This document shows, one piece after another, positions 13,101 through 24,666 of a stretch of 64,000 bases of DNA. Origin of the DNA: Apostichopus japonicus (lineage: Eukaryota; Echinodermata; Holothuroidea; Aspidochirotida; Stichopodidae); contig NC_092575.1 in assembly GCF_037975245.1 (NCBI RefSeq), forward strand, positions 6,575,501-6,639,500, given 5' to 3'. The notes beneath the pieces are model-generated. The model searched no databases. It was not told where the DNA came from and saw only the letters and a list, made by a program, of their open reading frames with translations. How positions within the stretch are numbered: position 1 is the stretch's first letter; each line of letters begins with the position of its first letter. The position numbers were made by a program, and so were the translations under genes.

Positions 13101-16100
13101 ACCTCCCCCCCACCTGATATTAGCACCATCTCCCCCCCCCCCACTCCCCCTTTGGCATGATTTAATAGGAAAAAGTAAAACTTTGACATTTCCCATGAGT
13201 ATTTTGTTGGAACTAAATTACATTTACAGATAACCAGGGAAAGAATCCATTAGGTGTTTGGACATAAATTATACCTGGGCTTGAGGGTGTAGCCATGACA
13301 TTCCTGACAAGATCGATGTTTATTGTTTCATTTCCTTGTTTGAAAAAATTAAATGAAGGAAAAAAGGGCATTATGATTTATAAGTCAATATTGACTTGTA
13401 ATATCTTAAAGGAACACTATAGGCTAAATCTTGATGTTTCCCTTTGGGCGACAATCACTGGCATCCTATATGGTAACTAGGGCAAACGGAAAGTTAGTTT
13501 CTCAAGACTAAAGGTGACTGGGACGATTCCAGGGACATCTTTACTTTGAGGAGAGCGCAGGAAACCTGGATACTTTCCTTAAATCCTAAGATACTTTTTT
13601 ATCATATTATTATAAATGATCACACCAAAAAAAAGGGTCATTTGGTAAATTCTTCAAATCTGCGCTTGTTTCTTCATTATTTCAATACTGCACAGTTTAC
13701 AGGAATATTTTTAATACAAAAATAACATCACCGTGATGTATGAAAATCAATGCAAATGATTGCTTCAGTTGATGAAGAAGTCTGTTAATACTTTTGCAGT
13801 AGACACCGACAAACTTACATTTGGGAGTTTCAACAAAGATTGATGAAAAGTTTGATTTGGAAGAGCTGGGATATATAGACTCAACTGTCTTACATCTTTA
13901 TTTCAGTTAACATACTTCTTGCACATTTTTAGGCAGAGTGTCAACCTATACGAAATAAGTCGTGGATCCACAATAATAACCATCCGATAATGATATTGTG
14001 TCTGTGATCTCCATTTTTCAAATAATGCAACCCTCATGACTGCGCCCAATCAGAGGGAGTTTTGTAGAAATTGCTCTATAGATCTTCACAAGGTAGTTCC
14101 AAGAAAAATTTTCACCCTACAACCTCCACCCCCCCCCCCTCTCCTGTAAACGAAAATAAAGAAGTTTTATCATACATGTCTATGAAATAAACCAACTGAC
14201 TGTATTAAACATACTTTGTAAGATCTTTCATTTTTTCAAACCCCTTTTTTCTTCTGTGCAAGCCTACCACACCGTAAATGCTCATTAAAACATTAAATAC
14301 AAAAGGGGAACCATTTTAAGATAACTCCCTATTATGTTATATTTTTTACATGCGATGCTAAAATAAATCCAGCCTCGATGCTATTCCCATGGGAACCATG
14401 CCATGAACTATGTTTTGTGATATATTTTCCTCTCTCTCAGGCCTTAAATTAGGACTGACATCTCTAACCTCAGAACATTACTTCACAGCATTTGTTTTTG
14501 TCAGTTATGTAGAACATGGCATATACTGAATAATGATATATAGGTACCATTTGTATACAGAGACTTATTACCAGTACACTTCAAGACTCCAGGTACTTTA
14601 TTAAATGTATTTAAAAAAAAAAAAAAAAATTCTTGATACAATTCTCGAAACAGAATTACCAGCTCTATTGTATGATAGGGCAACGATTGATCAAAGTAGC
14701 TCATTTGTGGGATATTGAATGATATCTTCCACATTATGATTAAATGAAGCTGACAGGCAGAATGTTGGGTGAGAGAAACCTAGAGGTCACTTCACTGGCA
14801 TACTGTAAGCTAATGTTGTGAACTGTGTTTTGTATGGCAGAAAATACTGCAAACGTGGATGAAGTCTCCTCTTAGGAGGCTAGTATAATTTTTTAATAAA
14901 TGTGACATTTCATAACATAACAGAGAGAGAACATCTGTTAACCAACTGTTGATTTGCTGTTGAAAGCCTGTGTAGATGAAAAATGTCTATATCAATGAGA
15001 AAACAGAAGAAATGATACCAGTAAAATACTATCACACTGATTCAATCAAAATCTAACTTGAGTATTATGAAAGGAAAGATATCACTCCTTAACATGTCCC
15101 GAAGCAACCCTTCTCCCCCCCCCCCCCCCCCGGCCACCATTCCCCTCTAACATCCCATATTCTAGCATTGGCTTTACAATGTCATATATACCACTGTATT
15201 TTCCTAGCTAATGTGGGACACTAAAACAAAAACGCTTTATTAGTTGATTGGTTTCAAAATTTTACAGGATGTAGACTTTTGAAAATTACTGGGTCAATAT
15301 TTGCTCTCTACTGGTCAGTAGCCACTCCAGGGAGACTTGTCCTAATTTGTTTAAATCAAAGATGGATTAAAATTAAATTGCTGGAAATCAGAAAATTTGA
15401 GCCCATTACCGTTATGATCTGAAATGTCAGAAAGGGTCAAGCCAAGCCGTTTTGTATATATGTGGGCAGTCTCTGGAGTAGACACACTGGCATACAGTGA
15501 ATGATAGGGTAAATTATATAAGCCAAAATCTCCCTGGACAGGTCAGGATTCAACTTATCAACCAATTGTTTTAACTCAAATTCTAAATTTTAACCCTAAA
15601 AGTCATAAGAAGATTGGATGTATTGAGTTTCTCTGTTTTTCAGTGACATAATAAGCATTGCAACAGTCTCTGTAATTATAAGTTAACAAACTCTAGCTTT
15701 CAGTATTAAACGGTTCTTCTAGCTGGTATGAACTTTGACATAAACATGACCATCACACCCAGTTATTCTCTATAGAGGTTTATTAAATAAACCTCTATAG
15801 ATGTACAGTATACCTACTGTTACAGAACATGCTGACACAAATTATAACATATAGAAAACTACAAACTTATCAAAGTTGACAATTAAAAAAGACATTTTCT
15901 ATATGAGCTTCATCCCAATTTATGCAAAATACATAATGATTTATTGTTTTGGATATACCAGAGAGAGACTTTCACCAGCAGGGCATCCAACACCATTGAG
16001 AGGGAGGGGGGGGGGGGGGGACAACATCTACCACCTCCTCATAATAAAATGTGGGTGTTTGCACACATAGAAAGTATTCTCTGAGTAGCCGTGAGATGTT

Positions 16101-19100
16101 TCAGCTACAGCAAGTTGAAAATCCAAGACACGCAGTACGGTTTCTTTGCAAACAATTGCTGAAAGAAGTGGCTCGTAGCCAAGACTTCTGAGTTGAAGGG
16201 GCACCAGTAATTTAAGGAGGGGCACCTGCAATTTTAGGCAGGGTACCTGCAATTTAAGGAGGGGCACCAGTAATTTAAGGAGGGCTCCAGTAATTTAAGG
16301 AGGGGCACCAGTAATTTAAGTAGGGGTCCCATCAATTTAAGGAGGGGCACCAGTAATTTGAGGTGGGGTACCAACAATTTAAGGAGGGACACCAGTAATT
16401 TAAGGAGGGGCACCAGTAATTTAAGGAGGGGCACCAGTAATTTAAGGTAGGGTATCATCAATTTAAGGAGGGGCACCAGTAGTTTAAGGTGTGGTACCAT
16501 CAATTTAAGGAGGGGCGCCATTAATTTAAGGAGGGCTCCAGTAATTTAAGGAGGGGCACCAGTAATTTAAGGTGGGGTACCATCAATTTAAGGAGGGGCA
16601 CCAGTAATTTGAGGTGGGGTACCAACAATTTAAGGAGGGGCACCAGTAATTTAAGGTGGGGCACCATCAATTTAAGGAGGGGCACACTACTTGTGTCCAG
16701 TAGACTGCATGCGAGAGCCTGAGAACAAAACTTGTGGTATTACCAATTTACCAGTAATTTGCCTCACTTAAATTGGGTCATTGACTTGAGTCACTGTACT
16801 ATTTCTGAGGAGAAAAACTTCACAAACTTGTTCTGGTCAATTTACTTTTACCTGAAAATAAGAGACTAAAGCCATGACTTGTTACAACAAAGGACATTAT
16901 CTCCAGCTAGTGAAACCAGTACTAAAAATTTTAGTTTTACACAATAGCAAATAAGCAGCCCATTGAAAATCCTGCATTTGTTAGGAAAACAGGATCTGTT
17001 CAACTGTAGAAATGGCTCAAGGCATCAGTTTATCTGAAAGTGAGGGAGCTATTACATATTAACTACCCGGTATATGATATACAGGGGCTACGTGTAATGT
17101 ACCACTGACTCAAGTTTGTTATTCAAGTCCATAAATGGATGATGAGCACAAGATATAGCTCACTGTTACAAGGGTGACCTATACTATTTTCAAAATTATG
17201 CTGGAAGGAAAGTAAAGAAGAAAGTTAGATTTAGAGTTCTTCCTACGTAGTACGTGCGACCAATCAGCAAAGTACAAAATGAAGGTCGTAGGCCATCGCT
17301 AATTAACAGTAGTTTTCTTTGCGATGAACAGATTATTGAGCAAACACATGATTGCGATTGGTCAAAGATATAAGGCAAACCATAGCTCTTTTCACTGCAA
17401 GGTTGCAGACTCAAGAGTAAACTTAACAATTGTAGCAATCTGATTCTCAAAAATGTGTGTTCCAGATAGAATTGTTACATTACAATGAATCACATTGAAG
17501 CCAAAGAGGACCAGTAATTCAAATACATATAAAATTTTACTGATATTCTGAAACGAAAATTGATCATCTGAAACTGTAATAGGGTTATGTCTTCAAATTT
17601 GATGCTTAAAGACAGGCTCTTGTTATTTTGGGGTTAACTCCACCCCCCCACCCCCTCTCCCTTTTTATTTAAATAAAGGAAGAGGAAATTATGAAATAAA
17701 ACCTTTTTGTGATATTATAGATATGCTAATTAACAGAAGAGTTTGAGTTTAAACTAAAAAATCAAACAATTTGAAACAAGTAATAAATGCTCCCTCTGAA
17801 AGCAGTTAACAGTAAACAGCATTTGAGTCCTTTATTCATGCTGGGCTGAAAGAAGGCACTGCTGGGTATAAAAGAAGGACTTTGATACACCAAGCAGATG
17901 TTTCTTGTGTAATTTCACATATCTATCATGTATTTAAGGGAGAGGTTCTCAACCTTACAGGGAAAGTAGAGTCTGTGCATATGGATGACTTGTTTTGTTT
18001 AAAGGTCCATTACAACCATACAGCCTACACCCCTGTTATTCAAACTTTTTTTTTCTCAGTGACCACAAGTTGCTCATTCATCATCTTGGCGACTTCCGGC
18101 GGCAGATGATGTGACCTGGGGAAGGGGTTTACAGGGATGAGGTATCCCCGAGTTATATTTTGCAAATTTTGAAGTAATTTTATGTTTAAGAGTTTTCAAC
18201 TTTTTTCACCAAATATCAATAATTCCTTGTTTTCGTCCTATTTTGTTTTTTTTTGATCCTCCAAAATATTTGACGACCCTGGAAAGGGTCGAGGCCCCCA
18301 CTTTGAATACCAGGGTACGAGGTGATAGGCCCATAAAGTAGAATTTTTATAGAGTAAATACCAGTGCCTGAGTGGTTGAACTCACCTTCTTTCAGCTCTT
18401 CTGCATATTGACCTAGATATATGAAGACATGCACTTGATTTGCCTCCTCCCTGAGAAATATCAAAATTGAAATATGAAACAGTTATATACATCTGATTTG
18501 TGACTCTAAACCATTAGTTTTAATTTTAACAATTAGTTAAAGCCTATCTAGAGTAATTCCTGGGTTTCAAGGATCCTTAGCTAAGTTTTCCCAATGAGCA
18601 AGAAATAGTGTTCATACAACTTCTTGGTTGGTTTGTACTTAACATGACTTGTTTCACCTTACATTATGACAGATAAAGCCGACATATTTCCCGGCAATAA
18701 TGTTGTAAAATGAATGTTTTTATACGTATTGTTGTCATTGAAACCAATTAAGATCTCATCAATGATTTGACTGTAGAGATATTTACATCAGGGATTTTTA
18801 TTCCTGATATAGAATCTAAAAAATCTGAAAATACTTACGGGTAAAATGAAATTTTTCAAAGGTGGGAGATCGGAAGTGTAAGAATCAATCCAAGTTTCTA
18901 ATTCTTGAACGATGGAACCGTCAAACTGAGTTACTCCTGAAAATGAAGGAGGAGAGGAAATATTATGATAGAGTGTGTGATGACATTGGGGAAAAGGTCT
19001 GCCATCCACCATTTACCCTTAGACCATTCAAAGCAAATGTTTTTCTTCTTTATGGTTTGGATCATTAGTGCTCATGAAAGGAAGACATGTTTTTTTTACA

Positions 19101-22100
19101 ACCTTCTGCCCAAGTTCCAACCCAACCTCTATCTTCCATCAATAAAGACAACATTTTCATTTCATACAAATTGAATCATATAATGAGGTGTCGACTTTTT
19201 CTCTGGTACCGGATGCAATCTACTGGTACCCGATGAAATTTACAGTATATCGTTTTCAAATGCAACATACCTAGCACAATAACATCTATACCTTACTGCG
19301 GAAAGTAAAATGTTTAGTTTTTATCATTTAATCCCTTACTTAATTGGTTTGGTGCAGCCAGGCTTTTAGGGGTAGCAATGTTGGAACCTGCATCTTGTAT
19401 TATGCATTGAATCTGTCAAGAAAGGAGGCAATCAAAATTGTTAGACAAGGTTTGACATTATCTCAAATATACTGCTATATACAAGGTCTTGTATCAAACC
19501 ACTACCCATCATGTAAAAATCTAGCTTTGCCAATTCGGCAGTACTGGTTCATGCATGTTATTTATGAGAGTTGGTTTAGTTTAGTAGTTCCCAATGGTTA
19601 AAAAACCAACAGAAGCTCATTTCAAACCATATCCATGAAAACCAAGTACCAAACCTTCTCCTCTTGGTAAGCATTCAGAGAATTACAAAGCAGTTGTTTT
19701 GTTGTGAAGATGCTCCTGTGATGAAAAAACCTTTTACTAAATCTGCAAAGTTTTTAAAAATTTGCTGAACTGATCTTTTAACCTTTTTAAAACTTTTGAC
19801 ATCAAGTGACGTTGTTAAATATGTCAGGGCCACTTGGCACAAGCTATCATAAATGGTCCATCTTATGAAACACCCATCTAATTACAATGAAGATATCACT
19901 GCAAGCAATCAATCTTAAATTTCAATAAGATATTGGATGAAAGGTAGGTAGGTGATGATCTCAACAATCTAATATCTTCAGTTCTTTGGTTTGGTTTCGT
20001 GCAACTTTCATATTTCTGTTTGTAAAATTTGCTTCATTACCTTGACAAGTTCTTCTTCTAATCCAAGATTAGCATCCTTGCAGAATTCTCTGGCTAATCT
20101 GTCAGACAAAACAATGATTGATAACCATGGAAACCAGCTGACAACATGTATTCACACAGCCAAATCTCACATCAAAAAAAGAATTTATTCAATATGTGTT
20201 ATGGGGTGGACTGAAGGTGATCTGAGCCTCTAGGCTAAAACTGTTATCTTGCTCCCTTCACAATCGGCATAGCCAGAAATTTAGGGTGGTCCTCGTTGAT
20301 CCCTCTTCTGAAAAGAAGGTGCTTGGATTTAGCTTACTATTGCTCTAATTGTACATGGACAATGCCATAATATTGGAATGAAACTTTTATGAAAGCATAA
20401 TAAATAGCAGATTCCATTAAAAGGCTGTACTCTAGGCCCTAGGACACTGCCCCATAGCCTGACCAGACAATTTGTCCCTGTGTGTTTTTTATGATTACTC
20501 CCTTGATGACCTTTATTTGGTTAAAAAGGAAAATCTAAAAGAGTGCCTCGGTTTGATCATTTGTAATCTTCTTCTGATAGATAGGAGTTATACTGTACAG
20601 TAGGTTTAGCAAAAGTGACAACCAAACATCAAGAGTGTACATAGGAAATCAACTTAAAATGCAAATACTGAGGTGTGTTCTAGCTTGGTTAACATCTGAT
20701 TTTGTTGTAACTGAAAGAATCTGCATGATTCTGGAACACCTGACAGAATGGCATGCACAGGTCTTGGTATTAGCTTAACACTTACCCAATGGAAGATGTC
20801 AGTTCATCCGTTGCCCCTAAGGCTTCAAAAACATGATCATCTTTAGGTCTCCTGTCACCAGCTATTGTTGCTGAAGTTCCTAAAACACAAGAAAGAGTAC
20901 TCTCATCAAGTACTTTTGCTATTCAGTTTTGTTTAATTTAAGCACAAGGAATGGAAAACTAACTTTTTTTTAAATGACTGTAATTTCATATAACCAAGAT
21001 TTAAATTACTTGTTACAAAAGTAAGAAATAGGTTGGTTGTGCTAGATCTTCTGGGATTCCACTATGACAAACTTGACAGGCACAGTTTGGTAGGAACTCA
21101 TGTTCATTTTTCAAGCACATTAACATCTTTCTGTGTTGAGGTTGAAGGAGAAACAAAATATTCTCAGGTTTGACTAGTTCAAATTTAAATCTAAAGGACA
21201 CTTTATAAACATTCAGGGTTTGCTTCTCAATCGATCTATACTACTAATAACATTATCTATAATTTTTGCAAGCTCTATCATGATACAACACTGGTATCTA
21301 TTGTCTAAAATTAAATCCCCTTTTTGCATTGTTTTAGTGTTTTACCCTAATTCAGTTATTACCAGTCATGAGTGAGTTATTAACATCGTGTCTAGATTCT
21401 CATATCTTTACTAGATTTTATGATAAGAAATAAACTATGTATCTACATATCTTCCTGTTTAAATAATTAATATGTCACAGTATCTCTTAGATTCTTAAAT
21501 ATGAATGTAACCGTAGAAGCTTTCTGTTTACCCTTATCTCCTGTTTTGGTGTATATCTTGAACATAGTTTGCTGATCTTTCCCACTGCCAGAAGAAAAGC
21601 TTTAAATGAAATAAAATCATTGGTAAATCGATAACACAATAGAAAGTAAATAAATTTTATTCTATAAGCATGTATTATTTAATTGGCACTGTAATGTTTT
21701 CATTTAAAATGAAATCTTCAGTAACAGGCATTTAAGGAAGGAACTATTAACATACATGATTTTCATCAATTGAAGTAGGTATACAGGGGTCTGCTTGGTT
21801 ACACACAACTGTATAATCTATATTACTTCAATGTTCATGCTATTTTAAGCATTTCCAGATACAGGATTAAATGTTTGAAACTTAACTTGCAACAAATAGG
21901 GAATAATTTTGTGCTAAAATTTTGTGTGAGCATTTTTGAAGGCTCTGAATTGTTTTTTTGTTTGTCCCATTGAATAGCATTGTTCCTATGCAGAAAGCTG
22001 CTATAAATCTTTATGCTTATATAGCAACTTGACCATTTTGTACTGCATTTAATGATAAATTACTGGACAAATTATTCACTGATCATGACAACTATTTTAT

Positions 22101-22647
22101 ATGGCAATGTTAACATAGGATTAAATTAATTTACAAAAGTTGAATAAAAAAATAAGATATCATATAGGCCTACCAAATAAAGAATTACTTATATTTACTT
22201 ATGTTAAGAAATTATTGTAATACAGGACTACAGTAGGCCTACTTGAAGTCATTCTGTTCAATATACTACAATTATAAGCAGGTGGGTTCTTATTTGAAGT
22301 TGGCCTTGGATAAATATTTGTAGCATTTGCATAATCTTTGCCCTTTTACATTGCATGACTCGCATTATCTGAACCTGAAAGTGAGAAAACTTATTTAAAT
22401 GGTCACGGCTACGTAGGCCACATATTCCATCCATGTTAACTAGGGCTAGCTACAGTACAAGCACTCACTAGTACTAGAGAAAGAAGTGGTAGCTTGTAAT
22501 TGTATAGGCCTGTGTCGTCACTGTCGTGTTGATTAGGAGGGGTTTAACATTTATAGCGATAGACCTAAACACAACACGATCAAACCTTTTTAATTGAATA
22601 GGCCAGAGGACATTCCTAGTAAGGCGAGCAATATTTAATAGAGACAT
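7183..22647 (-). CDS. MMAB: Cob(I)alamin adenosyltransferase, mitochondrial (MMAB/PduO-type)
   Basis: This gene converts cob(I)alamin and ATP to adenosylcobalamin, the cofactor of methylmalonyl-CoA mutase, in the mitochondrial matrix. Nine exons, read downward: 22647-22565, 21584-21532, 20879-20786, 20098-20041, 19412-19340, 18936-18839, 18450-18386, 8063-8004, 7288-7183. They join in frame to 229 codons plus TGA (human MMAB is about 250). Visible motifs: [10 protein letters not shown] (residues 37-46, ATP-binding N-terminus), RRPKDD (55-60), [10 protein letters not shown] (68-77), [23 protein letters not shown] (169-175, the Arg-rich active-site helix) and [15 protein letters not shown] (194-208). 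The tail ends in an Arg-rich stretch. Exon 1 is the weakest part: it encodes a basic, non-acidic leader ([15 protein letters not shown]) typical of mitochondrial targeting, and two phase-2 donors are possible, after 22565 or after 22586. Intron 7 is 10.3 kb against 0.4-1.9 kb for the others. Exons 2-9 are near certain. Confidence 0.93.
8708..9091. mobile_element. hAT-type MITE with 8-bp target-site duplication
   Basis: The 368-bp element spans 8716-9083. It starts CAGTGGCGGAGC and ends GCTCCGCCACTG, giving 12-bp terminal inverted repeats of the hAT CAGTGGCGGA type. Flanks are CTAAGCTG on the left and CTCAGCTG on the right, an 8-bp target-site duplication with one mismatch, as expected for hAT transposition. 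No transposase is encoded. It lies inside MMAB intron 7. Confidence 0.88.
10609..10651 (+). other. G-rich tract with G-quadruplex potential
   Basis: Several G runs of three or more, including one of about 13, occur close together on the plus strand. The preceding bases are GA-rich. It is in MMAB intron 7, so the nascent pre-mRNA would carry the C-rich complement. Confidence 0.6.
11447..12577. mobile_element. Non-autonomous hAT-type element with perfect 8-bp TSD
   Basis: The element spans 11455-12569 (1115 bp). The left end is TAGGGATGCACCGGATCC and the right end is its near-inverse, sharing TAGGGATGCAC exactly. It is flanked by CCACAGAG on both sides, a perfect 8-bp target-site duplication. 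Subterminal regions carry repeated CCGGCCGGAACC words. The interior is AT-rich and encodes no transposase, so it would depend on one supplied in trans. The perfect TSD suggests a relatively recent insertion. It sits in MMAB intron 7. Confidence 0.9.
16190..16685. repeat. 21-bp minisatellite with 251-bp higher-order period
   Basis: About 23 tandem units resemble GGGGCACCAGTAATTTAAGGA, some 20 bp long. Variants such as GGTACCATCA, GGTCCCATCA and a GGGCTCC unit recur in the same order. The block starting at 16281 reappears at 16532, and the TTGAGGTGGGGTACC block at 16341 recurs at 16592, so about 12 units were duplicated together. Because 21 is a multiple of three, the minus strand stays open with an LLKLLVP heptapeptide repeat. 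That frame is a by-product of the array and not treated as a gene. Confidence 0.9.
18031..18315. mobile_element. Degraded hAT-like MITE
   Basis: The left end CCCTGTTATTCAAACTTTT and the right end ACTTTGAATACCAGGG form imperfect inverted repeats resembling the CAGTGGTTCTCAAACT ends of hAT MITEs. The sub-terminal GACGACCCTGG-AAGGGTCGAGG palindrome is also typical of that group. Flanking 8-mers match only weakly, so the copy is old. It is 70 bp downstream of MMAB exon 7 in intron 7. Confidence 0.6.
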
Positions 22648-22916
22648 CTGAATTTATCTTCGTAAGAAAGTTGAAACAGCATACACGGACCACGCATAAC
22701 TTCTACAAACTCACGACACCTATATGACAGCGTTGGGATGTATTACGCGAAAAGGTTTGTTGTCGTATCCTCGGTGACTGTTTCCCATTCTCCGTATACG
22801 TGCATATGCTAGCCTGAAACTGGTCATAATCGGCCAGAACACACAGTGTAAGGTACAGATCACATGAAGTTCTGTGGTACGGATTAGTGTTTTCTTGGGG
22901 GGGGGGGGGGGGGGTG

Positions 22917-23670
22917 CGGTCAAGGATACTGAGTTTTCACAGGGACATGGGAAAATTATATATAGGTTTTCAAATAGTCCAGTTTCAATTTCGAAATTCA
23001 CCTTTACAAACTGTAGACTTCCTATCTAATATTTTTTGATTACTTAACTTAGTAAAACAAGTATGCAAAATCTACCATTCTGAGATTGGTAAAAGTTACA
23101 AATTCCATCAAGTTTATTGGATTTAGATGGAAATTTCTAGTAATGGGGTGGCATATAAGGTAGTCTAAAAGGAAGGATAGGGAGGAGGGTGGGTAGGGTA
23201 GAGGGCAAAGTAGTGGGATAGGGAGGGTGTGCAGCATCATTGCTTCCGGAACAACACTGTTTTATCAGGCGAAGTTTGATGGGGGATGGGTGGCAAAGGA
23301 TAGTGTTTTCCCAGGGACATGAGAAAATTATACAATAGGTTTTCAAAAAGTCCAGTTTCAATTTCGAAATTCAGCTTTACAAAAACTGTAGACTTCCTAC
23401 CAAATAATTTTTGATTACTGAACTTTTGGTAAACAAGTATGCAAAACCTACCATTCTGAGGTGGGTAAATGTTACTAATTCCATAAAGTTTATTGGATTT
23501 AGAAGGGAATTTCTAGTGATGAGGTGGCGTATTAGGTAGTCTAAAATGAAGGATAGGGAGGACGGTAGAGGGCAAAGTGGTGGATGGGATAGGGGGTGGT
23601 GAGATAGTTCTGGGCAGCATTCCCCCGGGACAACAACACTGTTTAACAGGCGAAGAAGTTTGATTACTAA
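22917..23670. repeat. Two-copy tandem duplication, about 375-bp unit
   Basis: Copy 1 (about 22917-23288) and copy 2 (about 23289-23670) align end to end with scattered substitutions and small indels. Shared landmarks are CAGGGACATG, CAGTTTCAATTTCGAAATTC, GTAGACTTCCTA, ATTTCTAGT and AACACTGTTT. Minus-strand open frames in this area (up to 156 codons) read across both copies, differ between copies, and are not conserved protein. The unit is not a recognised element. Confidence 0.85.
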
Positions 23671-24013
23671 TCTAGTGAGAAAACAGACTTGTGTTGCATG
23701 AGTGTAATTGGCACTACTCTTTTCACTGGGTTGATGTTTGCTAGGAGCAATGACATCATCTAGTAATATATGCAAATCATAAATTTGATTACTTTTCAGA
23801 TTCCAAAATTTACATGGGTAGTCATCTGATCCCACCACCCCTGACAACGATGTAATTCTTTAAACTTTTAGTAAAAGTTCAAGCTGGAGGGTAACAAACT
23901 GAAAAAAAAAACACTCAATCAGCAGGTATAATATTGATATAATAAAGTTTATTTTGGGCATTGTTATCAGTGAACAAAAATGTAGCTAACTGATAAACTT
24001 GCTGGTTATACTG

Positions 24014-24080
24014 TAGTTTGGACCATCCCAAACATTATGAATAGCAGAGATCATTCCAAACATTATGAATAGCAGAGAAA
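24014..24080. repeat. 33-bp direct duplication
   Basis: The phrase CCAAACATTATGAATAGCAG occurs twice in immediate succession with few differences. It lies in the MRPL53 3' flank. Confidence 0.7.
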
Positions 24081-24666
24081 ATCCAAAACACAAATGTTGA
24101 CATAATTAAATATTATTGTTGAATGCACATACTGAGAGGACAGCAAAATTAATATTTATTCCATTGGACAAGCTAATAGACTGATGCAATCTGTGATGTA
24201 ACATTGTAAAGAAGCAAACCTAACTATTTCTTAACTCATTCATTGTTTACTTGCCTATATGTACCATTCCTCACACTAAACCCATCCTTGCACAATCTTG
24301 CAAAGGGGGATTGGTCGGAAGCAAACAATTTTGACAGGGTGAGCGATTACATGAAAGTATGTCTTTTCTTCTCCTTCCCATCTCTTTCTCAAAATAATTC
24401 ATTGCTGAAACCATATTTGCACCATATAAAAGATTACTCAAAGTGACTTAAGTTTGCTCTGTTTACAATACGTCTTCATTAAGCATAATTCACATGGTTC
24501 TTTTCTTGTGTTCATGCATTCCTCACATTAACACACTTACAACTGCTCCCCTTAACAGTTGCTTTGAGGATTTTTGAAGCCATATCGATGTCCCACGGTC
24601 ACGCTTTGAACTAAAACTTCTGGTGTTGATCGGCCTCGCTTCTTATGATGACAATGGGATGAGCCA

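Larger units (their letters stand above)
8064..18385 (-). other. MMAB intron 7, a 10.3 kb repeat-rich intron
   Basis: No supported exon lies between MMAB exons 7 and 8. The intron holds three hAT-type non-autonomous elements (8716, 11455, 18031), a G-rich tract at 10609, a 21-bp minisatellite at 16190 and several C runs (about 10982, 11168, 13132, 14131, 15115). An unexplained 135-codon minus-strand frame at 9609-10016 matches nothing I know. The remaining sequence is AT-rich and shows nothing recognisable. Confidence 0.7.
22648..24666. other. MMAB-MRPL53 intergenic interval
   Basis: This 2.0 kb separates the MRPL53 stop from the MMAB start; both genes are on the minus strand. It should contain the MMAB promoter and the MRPL53 3' UTR. 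Minus-strand AATAAA hexamers occur at 24155-24160 and 23948-23953, 500-700 nt beyond the MRPL53 stop. A tandem duplication fills 22917-23670. A run of about 18 G lies at about 22898. Confidence 0.6.

Noticed and set aside
16028-16521. Minus-strand LLKLLVP repeat protein
   Set aside because: A by-product of a 21-bp unit divisible by three; no start context, no flanking gene structure, and the array varies in unit length.
18216-18464. 82-codon minus-strand frame resembling a real gene
   Set aside because: It overlaps MMAB exon 7 but in the wrong frame; the correct frame gives the [10 protein letters not shown] and CRRAERR motifs.
22720-23847. Minus-strand frames of 63-156 codons
   Set aside because: They run through the tandem duplication, and the two copies do not preserve the same reading frame. 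The MTSFRLAYARIRR leader near 22830 was considered as the MMAB first exon but has no donor in the required phase.
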